Of a stretch of DNA of 26,760 bases, positions 8,820-19,122 are shown piece by piece. Positions within the stretch are counted from its first letter, which is position 1; each line of letters opens with the position of its first letter. Origin of the DNA: Hypsibius dujardini (lineage: Eukaryota > Tardigrada > Eutardigrada > Parachela > Hypsibiidae); assembly GCA_001579985.1 (NCBI GenBank), contig LRSR01012851.1, positions 1-26,760 of the forward strand, read 5' to 3'. Below the pieces are notes generated by a model. The model was not told the DNA's origin and did no database searches. It was given only the letters and a program-made list of their open reading frames with translations. Position numbers and translations under genes: made by a program.

Positions 8820-9348
8820 TTATAAATCATAAACAGACAAAAAACATTATCCTAATTTGTACTTGAATACGAACTACTACGAGCGATTCTAGTCTGTTTT
8901 GTTCTGTTCTGTTTTGTTCTGTTTTGTTCTGTTCTGCTCTGTTCTGTTTTGTTCTGCTCCGCCCTCTTCTGTTTTGTTCTGGTCAGTACTGCAATGTTCT
9001 TGGACTATCCTGTTCCTGTCTGTTCTTTACATTTTGTTCTGTTCTAAATCTGTTCTCATTAACGAGTGGGTCAGTTAATCGTCATGTCTTTCTGAGTGTC
9101 GATTAAAAACGCGGATCATTGGGCGTTCCAACTTTTGTTCTCCCGACGATATCAAAACAAAATACTTGCTGCTTCACCTGGTCGTCCATGAAACCAATGG
9201 CCAAAGGAATCCCTGACGTCGACCTGCTGCGTCCGAAAATGTTTGCACAGACAATTAAAAAACAGCAATTTCAGAACGAAAAAAGTCCCTGGCAAAAAGG
9301 AACACGCGTCACAAGAACGAAAAAGTCCCCGGCAAAAAGGAACACGCG
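8820..9348. other. Downstream of GFM2; no gene seen
   Basis: Contains a pentanucleotide-like TTCTG array (about 8891-9060) and the 40-bp tandem duplication that overlaps the GFM2 stop codon. It should include the GFM2 3' UTR; no minus-strand AATAAA was found. Confidence 0.5.
8891..9060. repeat. (TTCTG/TTTTG)n degenerate pentanucleotide array
   Basis: Runs of TTCTG and TTTTG pentamers (TCTGTTTTGTTCTGTTCTG) decaying rightwards from about 8990. Confidence 0.8.
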
Positions 9349-9358
9349 TCACAAGAAC
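9278..9358. repeat. 40-bp tandem duplication spanning the GFM2 stop codon
   Basis: Two copies with a 40-base period (9279-9318 and 9319-9358), each with AAAAAGTCC, GGCAAAAAGGAACACGCGTC and ACAAGAAC. The second copy holds the GFM2 stop codon (complement of 9349-9351), so the first is a copy of the gene end lying in the 3' UTR. Confidence 0.85.
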
Positions 9359-11011
9359 CTATTCTGCAACCGATGAAGCTGATCGTTCCCCACCGGCTCG
9401 TAATGCCCAAACTCCACGTCCAAATTGGCCATCCCGTGGGTCGCGGTGCGGAGGTCCCTGCTAAAGTGCAGCATCTCTGCTAGCGGGGTCTCCGCCATGA
9501 CACAGCGCGTCTCCTGGTCCAGCACCGCAATCTCCTTGATCCTCGCCCTGCGTTTGGCCAGGTCGCCCATCACCTCCGGCACCAAATTCATCGGGACGGA
9601 CACGACCACGTTCATGAACGGTTCGAGAATCTGACACTGGCTACGGCGCAGGAGCTCGCGCACGCACTGGGTCGCCGCGAGGGCGATGATGGCGGGGAGG
9701 GCGGAACGGGACGCGTTGAAGTTTAGCAGTTCCACTTGGACGTTGGTGACAGGGGAGCCCATGAGGCAGCCGTTGCTGAGGCCGGCCGTCACTCCGTTCT
9801 CCGCGGCGTGGATCGACGGTCTGTACACCGAGGTAAAGTCAACGCCCTGCAAAGGTATGAGGGAGAAATGCCGATTAGGGATATGTCTCGAAATAACCTT
9901 TTTCATCCAGAATTGAATTTGAAAAAGATTAGCGAAATGTTTGTTTGAAGAACAAGGGGCGGAGCAATGTGCACTTTTCGAAAAGGACCGGGATTGTGAA
10001 CGACGTTTTCGAAGAGTGGCCCACAGCTCCGCCCCCCCCCCCACACTCCCGGGAAAATATTTGGCTAATGCCGACCGACTTCAGAACGAATTCTGAATTG
10101 GATACGTTTATTTTATTATATCGTGAGAATGCCACTAGGCAGGCAGGACTGCTGACCAGCTAACTAGACATAGGATAGGCTGCTCTCGTAACAGAGCCGG
10201 TGAATTGTGGAACCGTGACAGCCGGTGAATTGTGGAACCGTGAGGGAGTTTTAGTGCAAATGGCAAGGGAAGGCAAAACGGCCTCACCTTTATCGGAGCG
10301 AGTTTCAGTCGTTTGAAGGGACCTGTTTCCATGGATGGCAGCAGCCGGAGATGGATCTCCACAGACAGCCCGTCGCGAATGAGCGTATGCGAAAAGTCCG
10401 CCTGCACGGTCGGTGCTTCTTTGTAGGCCACCTGCAGCGGACCCATGTAGACGTCCAGTTTGAACTCCTGCCGCAGGCGTTCCTTCAGCACCTCCAAGTG
10501 CAGTTCCCCCATGCCGGACACGATGAGTTGGCCCATCTCCGCGTCGGTGGACATTTTGATGGAGGGATCTTCCTTGAGGATGATGTTTAGGGCGTCCTCC
10601 AGGGCTTGCTGCTGTGAGATGGAGCCGGCTTCGACGGAGCAGAAGTACACCGGGTCGGGGATATAGAGAATGGGAACGAGGCTGGTGCCGGGGCTGTCCT
10701 CGTGGATGGTTGGGGTGGAGGCCACCAGAGTGTCGCCGGTAATGGTGGCGGACAGGCCGCTGACGACAGCCATGTTTCCTGCAAAAGAAATTGTAGGCAA
10801 GAGAACGATTTTTATTGTACGGGAAATCTTTCAGTACTTTTGGAAACTTGAACAGTTCTCAGAGCCGTTGAAATTAAGTTCGTCAGCCAAATGCCAACCT
10901 GTCCAGCCTGCCTGCCAGTCTGTCTGCCTGACTGCCTGCCTGTCTGTCTGTCTGTCTGCCTGCCTGCCTGTCTGTCTGTCTGTCTGTCTGTCTGTCTGCC
11001 TGCTTGTCTGT

Positions 11012-11080
<69 letters not shown>

Positions 11081-11725
11081 TGTCTGTCTGACTGGCTACC
11101 TTACTGTCTGAGTGCTACCGTGTCTGCCACATTATGCAATCGCACCTTCTGTGGCTTCGGGAATTTCTTTCAGCTCGTCCGCATACGCTTCCATCACCTT
11201 GACCACCCGTTCCTTTTGGTTCTTATTGACATTCCATAGCGACATCCCCGGCCGGACACTGCCTCGATACAACCGCAGAAATGTCAACAGTCCCTTTTGC
11301 TTATCATGAACGTTTTTGAACGCCATTCCATAAAAGCCGGTGGACGCAGCCAGCCGCTCACTGACGACCGGTCGCGTCGTTGCCAGCGGATCGGGAAGGT
11401 ATCGAGTGATGGCGTCCAACAGTTGCGACACTCCGATGTTTCGAATGGAGGAGCCTATTAGGAGCGGGGAGAGCCGACGATCAATGCAGCACTGCCGGAT
11501 AGTGGAGTCGATTGTGGCCGCGTCGAGGCTTGATGGGTCGTTAAGGAACAAATCGGCGAAAGCGTCATCTTCATCAGCCAATGCCTCAAGAACAGCCAAA
11601 CGTGAAGGGGATTTTTCAGGTTCTGCGAAGACATCGAGGATGGAGAAGGTCTTGGTTTCCCCGCGCGGGATCTGAAAAAGAGATACAATTGGGAGGGCAA
11701 AGAGACAGAGACAGACAGACAAACT

Positions 11726-11764
<39 letters not shown>

Positions 11765-12844
11765 GAACAGGAAGGCAGATAAACAGGCAGATAGACAGGC
11801 AGACCGGCAGGCAGTCTGACAGACAGACAGGCAGGCATACACAATGACAGACAGATAGACAGACAGACAGTCAGTGAAGCAGCCAAATAATTGACAAGCA
11901 GACAGACAGAGGCAGACAGATAGTGTCAGGACGATAGACAGAGACAGACAGACGGGCAGACAGGCAGACATGGAGACAGGCTGACAGAGGGACAAACAGC
12001 GAGATATGAAGACAGACAGACGTGCAGACCTGAAGCGGAAGTGGATGAACGCCAAGCTTTGTCTTTAACTGCAGCAGACACTTCTCCACATTTGCTCCTG
12101 GCTTATCCATCTTATTCAGATAGATGATCGATGGCAAACCGAATTTGACTGCCTGACGCCAGACAGTCTGTGTCTGCGCCTGCACCCCCTTCGCCGCGTC
12201 CAAGATGATTACCACGGCGTCCATGGCCAGCAAGGACCGTTCCACTTCCACCGTGAAGTCCACATGTCCTGGGGTGTCGATTAAGTTGATGCGGAAATCC
12301 TTCCAGGGGAAGCTGATGCAGGCCGAGGCGATGGTGATGCCGCGCTCGCGTTCCTGTGGGAGAAAGTCCATCACAGTGTCGCCGGAATCGACGCTACCGG
12401 CACGGCGGGTCACACCGGCCTCGAAGAGCATCCGCTCGGTCGTGGTCGTCTTGCCGGCATCGATGTGAGCGAGGATGCCGATGTTGCGGACCTTGGCTTC
12501 GGCGGTCTGGCTCAAGGCGGAGAGGGTCTTAAAGTTCGATTTGTGCCGGACTGAAGGGCGGAGACACTGTAGCGGTGTACATGAGCGACCTGAAAATACA
12601 GAATGAATAGAAATTTAAGAAGAAGCGACAAATGGACAGACAAACAGGCAAACCGGGATGTAAACCGAAAGACAGACATATTGAGAGACAAACAGACAGG
12701 CGGGCGGGCGGAGAACGAAGCAGACAAGAGTCATACAGATGGGCAGGCAGACAGCGGAACAGACATCCAGACAGAGAGGCGGACATCTAGACATACAAAC
12801 AAACATACAGACGGATAGACAAATAGGCAGGTAGACAGGCAAGC

Positions 12845-12887
<43 letters not shown>

Positions 12888-13233
12888 AAGACAGATAGAC
12901 AGACAGACATGAACAGATAAACAGATAATCAGGCAGCAAAGTAATGCAATGAGGCGAAAGGCAAAATGGAGGGAATTATATTTCTTGATAAAAGTGGGCG
13001 CAGTGACTGGTAAAGAGATTGATTGATTGATTGATGTTGGTTGAGCATATCTAACTGGCAGCACCGACTGATTGATTGGTCGATCGACGCGTCTTGCAAT
13101 GTTACAATGACTCAATTGTTGGGCAGGTTGGTCGCCCTTAGTGTAAAGAAGAAAATAAGTTTTCTACGGTGAAATTCGCCACAGTTTTCAACTCACCTGC
13201 AAATTGTCCACACCGTATCAGCCTAAGCAGCAT
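9349..13233 (-). CDS. GFM2: Mitochondrial ribosome-releasing factor 2 / elongation factor G2
   Basis: Five exons on the minus strand: 13233-13197, 12589-12030, 11671-11146, 10778-10288 and 9846-9349 (phases 1,0,1,0), about 703 aa. EF-G2mt is a GTPase that works with mitochondrial recycling factor to split ribosomes after termination. The N-terminus ([12 protein letters not shown], then further Arg) looks like a mitochondrial presequence. GTPase motifs are in order: [13 protein letters not shown] (G1), ERERGITI (G2), DTPGHVD (G3), NKMDKPG (G4). Later blocks include [35 protein letters not shown] and GPLQVAYKE of domains II-III and IV. The C-terminal VLDQETR, PLAEM and LRTATHG stretch fits GFM2 better than GFM1. 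Every junction closes in frame. The usual animal protein is somewhat longer. Introns carry ACAG/CTGT arrays (1-3) or a foldback and 25-bp duplication (4). Head-to-head with UQCRQ. Confidence 0.95.
9956..10035. mobile_element. Foldback with GGGGCGGAGC ends
   Basis: Arms GGGGCGGAGC (9956-9965) and GCTCCGCCCC (10026-10035), with inner complementarity TTTTCGAAAA / CGTTTTCGAAGAGTG. A poly-C tract follows the right arm. It lies in GFM2 intron 4 and shares its end sequence with the foldback at 8173-8254. Confidence 0.65.
10195..10244. repeat. 25-bp tandem duplication
   Basis: Two copies of GCCGGTGAATTGTGGAACCG plus TGA, 25 bases apart (10195 and 10220), within GFM2 intron 4. Confidence 0.85.
10900..11100. 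repeat. CTGT/CCTG tetranucleotide array
   Basis: About 200 bp of CTGT, CTGC and CCTG units, including a block of some sixteen TGCC steps (11007-11077), in GFM2 intron 3. On the sense strand of GFM2 this reads as CAGG/ACAG, opposite to introns 1 and 2. Confidence 0.9.
11700..12020. repeat. ACAG tetranucleotide array, partly degenerate
   Basis: Runs of ACAG with GCAG, ATAG and AGGC variants fill nearly all of GFM2 intron 2 (12029-11672); the purest block is 11715-11763. Confidence 0.9.
12620..12915. repeat. ACAG tetranucleotide array, partly degenerate
   Basis: Degenerate ACAG units leading to a pure block at about 12845-12890, within GFM2 intron 1. Confidence 0.85.
13015..13085. repeat. (TGAT)n / TGATTGATTG cluster
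   Basis: Four consecutive TGAT/GATT steps at 13019-13034 and a further cluster at 13067-13084 in GFM2 intron 1. Confidence 0.75.
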
Positions 13234-13954
13234 ATTGCGTGGAAGGCAACCGGGGGGAAAATCCCAAAAGCCGGGAAAATCACTAACACCCACACCACAA
13301 TCACACAATCAATCAATCGACGGAACCACCAATCAACTTCCAGTTCAATAATCAGTAAAATTCCAAGGCGGACGGACGGAAAGAATACCCTTCATGTCGC
13401 ATCACATTTCCTGCAGACACTGATGTTATGTCACAGAAAATTTTTTCACCAATCACAAATACAGAGAAAGTTAATTTTGAAGTCAAAGAATATATTTGTT
13501 ACCCACGGATGCTTGTTGCGTTACAAACGTGCAATCAGTCAATCAACGACGGAAACTACAATTCTGTTTACGTTCGCCCACGTGGCTCCCCATTAAAGGG
13601 CGACATGGCGAGCCGAACGGGACAAGTTTTTGCTAAAGGGAGCTTTCATTTTGCAGTTTGTTTATCCCTCTTCTGAAGATTTTCGCCGATCTTTCAGCCC
13701 CAATTTGTTTCATCAGAAGAATTTCCATCAGGTAAAGCAATTTTTTGCTGCATTCATTCACCATCCGGGCGCCAAAGAAAGATTTCCCATCAAATTTTCA
13801 GTGAATTGTGTGTGTTTGTAGCGAGACCGTAAACGTGAAACGAGTCAGCTTTTTCAGGCTTAAAATTGTTGCACTTAAGGGACTGTCCTCGAGCGACAAA
13901 AATGTCTCTTTTCCTTTGGTTAGAAAGACCTCTTACGCGTCTTTTTCTAGAGCA
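13234..13954. promoter_or_regulatory. Shared head-to-head promoter region of GFM2 and UQCRQ, with UQCRQ 5' UTR
   Basis: About 720 bases separate the two divergent start codons, so both promoters must lie here. A plausible UQCRQ non-coding first exon ends at 13731 (donor CAG/GTAAAG) and splices to 13951 (acceptor CTTTTTCTAG), four bases before the UQCRQ ATG. An upstream ATG at 13604 opens a 23-codon frame that would be an uORF if transcribed. No TATA box stands out; CAATCAATCAAT occurs at 13307-13320. Confidence 0.55.
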
Positions 13955-14645
13955 ATGGGTGGCGGCGAGATCGGCTACGGCGACGGGAAAGTTAACAAGG
14001 CTCGGATCCCGCAGGGCCACGATGTGTGGGGCAAAATGTGCCACTACCGCGGTGTGGTGATGCACCATCTCTCCCCGTTCGAGCAGCGCGTCCTGGCCGG
14101 CCTATTCAGCGATGGCATCCCCAAGATGGTCCGGCGCATTAGCGGGCAGAAATTCAAAATTGGATTACGTGAGTTGTAGTTGGGCCTTTTAATAATCGGG
14201 CTTTCGTACCCTTTTTTCCGCCGTCGTATTTGGCCTATTGACGCGAACGGTTGATTGATGGCTTGACTTGGGTTGTTCTATCTGATGATTTCAGTGGTTG
14301 ATTGGTGGATTGATTGGTGGATTAACAATTGATCGGATTTGGAATGCGTGTAGTCAGTTGATTGAGTGATTCATACTGATGTAAATAAACTAAATTTATT
14401 CAAATACAAAGCACTAATTACTCGAAAGACCTGGACATTTTTTATATACTCGTTTTATTGTTCCAGCGGTTTTGTTTGGTGCTCTCATCTACAACTGGGC
14501 GGAGACCTACCACAAGAAGCTCATCCGGAAGGACCCGAAATTCTTCGAGGACGAGTACAAGGAATACCTCGCCTCACCGGAACATCAGACCTACCTTGCA
14601 AATAAAGAGGCGGAAGCCAATGCGGCGGCGAAGAAGGGAAAGTGA
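13955..14645 (+). CDS. UQCRQ: Cytochrome b-c1 complex subunit 8 (ubiquinone-binding protein QP-C)
   Basis: Two coding exons, 13955-14168 and 14467-14645 (phase 1), giving about 130 aa. This small single-span subunit of mitochondrial complex III sits next to cytochrome b in the inner membrane. Identity rests on HHLSPFEQR, the DGIPKMVRRI block and the membrane helix VLFGALIYNWAETY followed by charged residues, all in the order seen in UQCRQ. Mammalian UQCRQ is about 82 aa; here there is a Gly-rich N-terminal extension (GEIGYGDGKVNKARIPQGHD) of about 20 residues and a C-terminal Ala/Lys/Glu tail (SPEHQTYLANKEAEANAAAK) of about 30. The ATG in AGCAATGG follows directly after a good acceptor, so a non-coding exon probably precedes it. 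The 298-bp intron contains TTGATTGGTGGA repeats. Convergent with ABCF1. Confidence 0.93.
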
Positions 14646-15019
14646 GACGGGATGTGATTTTGTTTTCGTAGTTTCGGCAACCGTCGGCTGAGTTTTGTCA
14701 AGAGACGCCTTCGAGGACGCAGAAACGCCTTCGAGGACGCTTGCACAGAACTCAGTCTGGTGTGGCCCATTTGTGTGCTTTTGCTGTCTTATTTTATTCC
14801 GGATGATGAGGATGATGTTTGATACCAAGAAGAAGAAACCCAATGACACCGGAACCAATGTCCCACTATATACTCTGAAGGCGACAGGCGGAGAAAGACG
14901 CTTCGTGTTCTGTGGACATTGACGGACATAATGCATAAAAATGAATATTAAATAAGACGTCGGCTTTAAATTTAAATGAGTGCACCAAAGCTTTTCTACT
15001 GGAAGACACTCGTGCGTGA
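14646..15019. other. Convergent 3' ends of UQCRQ and ABCF1
   Basis: Only 374 bases separate the two stop codons. A 20-base tandem duplication (ACGCCTTCGAGGACGC at 14705 and 14725) lies in the UQCRQ 3' UTR. A minus-strand AATAAA (complement of TTTATT near 14791) could end ABCF1 inside the UQCRQ 3' UTR, giving overlapping antisense tails. The plus strand offers only weak A-rich hexamers near 14935-14955. Confidence 0.5.
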
Positions 15020-18000
15020 TCAGACAGGCAGGGAGCCGGAGGGGACGACAGCTTCACCGAGTGCGCGGAGGACTTCCCCGCGGTAGTCGTCAAAGTCGCC
15101 CTCAATCTCGTTGATGGTGTGGTCCTCGATGATCCACAGCTGGCAGTGGGTTTCGCGAATCATTCGCTCGTCGTGGCTCACCAATATCACTCCTACAAAT
15201 CGCACAACGCATACAGACAAGGTAGCCAGACAGTTAGACGCAGAATGACAGACATTCAGCCGTAGACAGACAGACAGACAGATAGACACATTGTCTTTAC
15301 ACAGTAAACACCCAGACAGATTGACATGAACATAGTCAAGTCAAGAGTGGGCAGGCCGTCGCAAAGAGACAATGTAGCAGACTATCACATACATTCAGTC
15401 ACAACTTCACAGACAGGTCCAGACAGTCAGTCAAATCCATGCAGACGCATGAGGGTGCCTGACAGACACACTATCGCATCAGATAGACAAACCTCCTTTG
15501 AATTCGGTGATGGCTTCCGCCAGGGCATCAATCGACTCAATGTCCAAATTGTTGGTCGGTTCGTCCAGCACCAGTACATCCGGCGCCCTCAACGCCAGCT
15601 CCGCCAGTGCGACCCGCGATTTCTGTCCACCTGACAGGTCCCCGATCTTGATGGTATGCGCGTGGCCGGAGAGGCCAAACTGTCCCAGCCGTCGTCGGGC
15701 TTCCTGGTAGCTCAGGTTGAACAGCCGTTGTAGATACTCTGCCGGGCTCTCGGCCAGGCTCAAGTGCTCCCCGCTGTGCTGGTCGAAGCGTCCGATGCGG
15801 AGCCGCGCGTTGCGACGGATTTCACCCTTGGTGGGTTGGATGTCGCCGCACAGAAGTTTGAGCAGGGTACTCTTGCCCACACCGTTTGGGCCGACGATGG
15901 CCACTCGCGAGGTCATGTCGATGCCAAATTCGAGGTTTTCAAAGATAGGCGGCTGACCGGGATAGGCGAAAGTCATCGCTGAAAGCAGAAGATGGACACA
16001 ATGTTTACAACAGCACCAGTGGATGTTTCCACAGCTTACGAGTTACGAAATTTCAAATAAGGGTGGGCGAACACGTAAGCACCAAGCAGGCAGGCACCGA
16101 GCAGGCAGGCATAGACAGGCAGGCATACATTAGATAGGCAGGTCCATGGAAAGATAAACAGGCAGAGAAACAGACAAGCAAACCGACCGATAGACAAATA
16201 GGTAGTTATAAAATCACACAGACAAGACCAATAAAAACGACAGACAAAACATACAAACATCCAGAGAGAAAGACAGGCAAATAGACAGAAATATAGGCAG
16301 CCAGGTAGATAGGCAGCCACAACCAGACAGACAGACAGGGAGACAGCCAACAAATGAGGCGGACAGACAGAGAGCAGAAACAACCTCCTCATACGGTAAG
16401 CAAATTAAGTAGGCAGCGACGAGACTCAAAATGTCGACAGGCTGGCCAAAAACAGGCACACGGCCTGACTATGAAATGAACTTGGCAGGCAGAGAATGAA
16501 GGTACCGACTGCAATTTAAGCAAGCATACTGATCTACGACAGTTAGACAATCAAGAAATCAACAGCTTCGTGAGCACTAAAACCAGACAGTCAGTCAACT
16601 AAAGTCATAACAGTTATGCAAACAGGCAGCCCAAAAAATACAGACATTCGACAAAGCAACAGTGCAGACAGCTGGGAAACACAGTGAGACTATCAGTAAA
16701 ACGACTATGCAGTCAGATCCACAGGAAAATAACAGGAAAATAACAGACAGCCAGACAGATAGATAGACAGGCAAAGAATCAACTGAAAACAGAAGCCAAT
16801 CAACCAAAAAACTCGTTGCTGACAGTTTGGCAGAAATCAATTAGGCAGGCAAACAGTCAAGAAACAGTCCGCCAGTCAGAAAATTTAACAGTCAAAAAGA
16901 TCCTCACCGAAAGCTCCCAAAATTGGTGGACTCAAGTCCGTCGGCTCCGGGAACTCAAACTTCACCATATACTCCCTAATCCGCTTCAACACTTCCTGCG
17001 GGCCCGCGTCCTCATCCTCCTGCGCGCCCTTCTCCTTCTTCAGCCGGCCCCTCCCCTCTTTTCTCTGCAGCTCCGCCTTGGTCTTGTCCTCCGCCTTCTT
17101 CGAGGACAGCCCCGCCTTCTTCATCTCCCGCAGCTTCTTCTCCTGCCGCTCAAAGTCCCTTGCCTGCTCCACTCGTTTCTGCGTCAGCATCTTCTTAAAC
17201 TGCGTGTAGTTACCGCGGTAGTAGTGGAGCTTCTGCTCCTCAAGGTGGATCACATCCGTGCAGACGTTGTCGAGGAAGCTCTGATCGTGGGAGACAATCA
17301 GCAGGGTCTTCTTCCACGTGCGGAGGTAAGAGTCGAGCCAGATGACGGCGTTCAGGTCGAGATGGTTGGTCGGTTCGTCCAGCAGCAGCAGGGTCGGCTC
17401 GATGAAGAGGGCGCGCGCCAGGGAGACGCGCATGCGCCAGCCGCCGGAGAACTGGTTGGTCGGACGGTTCTGCATCTCTGTGTCGAAACCGAGACCTGTA
17501 TCGAGAGAGAGAGAAATACAGATAAACCCCGTTAGATACATCAGATCGAAGCGTACGGTAGTCATACCGGCAAGAATTCGCCTGGCCCTCGCCTCCGCAG
17601 AGTCCGCACCGATCGCTGCCAACTGCTCGTAAACTTCACGCAGCTTCTCCGTCGCTTTCATATCGCCCTTCGCTGACTGCGCCGTCAAAGTTTTCTCCAA
17701 CGCCAGCAAGTCCAGTCGCTTGGTGTCGGCTTTGAGAACGACCTCCACGGCCGGTGTGGTGTCGGCCATCACTTCTTGCTCACACAACAGGACGTCAATG
17801 TTGGGCGGAATGGCAAGCTGACGATTGGCGATGTGTTGCAGTAAAGTCGTTTTACCGTGACTGAAAAGAAGACATCACCTGTCACCGAGCCCGTGTTGAC
17901 AGACAAGACAGGCAGACATATTCGTCCCGATAGATAAATACGATCGATGAATCAATTACATTCAGAAGAGCGACCAGGAGACATGCATACACGCAGACAG

Positions 18001-19079
18001 ACATATAGACCGACGTACGAACAGATAGACAGACAGACAGACAGGCCGACAGGCCGACAGACAGACAGACAGACAGACAGGCCGACAGACAGGCCGACAG
18101 ACAGGCCGACAGACAGACAGACAGACAGACAGGCCGACAGATAGGCCGACAGACAGGCCGACAGACAGGCCGACAGACAGACAGCAAGAAATATGATGCA
18201 CCGTATTTACCCATTAGGGCCAACGAGACCATAGCGTCTACCGCTCGTGATGGCTAGAGTGGCATTCACAAACAGTTCCTTCCCCCTTGCCGCGATCGAA
18301 AACTTCTCAACCTAAACAAAAAACAATTCAAAAAGTTCGCAACTGCATTCTCAACGTTTGTGGAGAAAAAATGAAATGCGAACCTTGATATCAACAGCAT
18401 TCTCCAGATTCATCGAAGAGACCTTGCTGGTTTGTTGCGTCACGCTAAACTGATCCCCAGCACCGGTGGACGAGGAACCGAGACCCGGGCCACGACTAAG
18501 TAGTTCCGCTTCGTATTTGACGAGCTTCTCCTTGGCCAAGCGTTCTTTTCGACTGAGCTTTTCCCCCGCCTCCGCGGCGGACGCCGCAGTTGCTGCTGCT
18601 TCATCAGCCGCCAGCTTGGCCCGTTCCTCATCTTCCTCGTCTTCCCAGACGTTCTTGCCGTCATTTTCCAGCGCCATTTCAGCAGCTAGTTCTAGAACGG
18701 TCTTTTTCACAGTTGGTGCCTTCTTTGATTTCTGCCACGTACAACGAAAGAGAACACCTTGAAAGATATCTTTACAAAAACTACAAGACCACGGTATAAA
18801 TGACCAAGCTGGAGCTTTCTATTTAGACGCAAACTGAACATTTGTAAAGAGTACAAATAAAAACAGATAGGCAGACAGACTGACAGACACGCAGGTAGAC
18901 CCATAGTCAGACAAGACAGAAAATTAGGCAGGCAGATAGGCAGGCATGTAGACACGCAGGTAGACCCATAATCAGACAAGACAGAAAATTAGGCAGGCAG
19001 ATAGGCAGGCATGTAGACAGGCAGATAGACAGACAGACAGACAGAAATACAGATAAACAGACACAGACGGAGAGACAGT

Positions 19080-19122
<43 letters not shown>

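Noticed and set aside
9119-9464. Plus-strand Lys/Arg-rich frames near the GFM2 3' end
   Set aside because: Generated by the 40-bp tandem duplication and the antisense of the GFM2 last exon.
11007-11077. Regular short repeats considered as CRISPR or satellite
   Set aside because: Unit is four bases with no spacers; it is a microsatellite inside a GFM2 intron.
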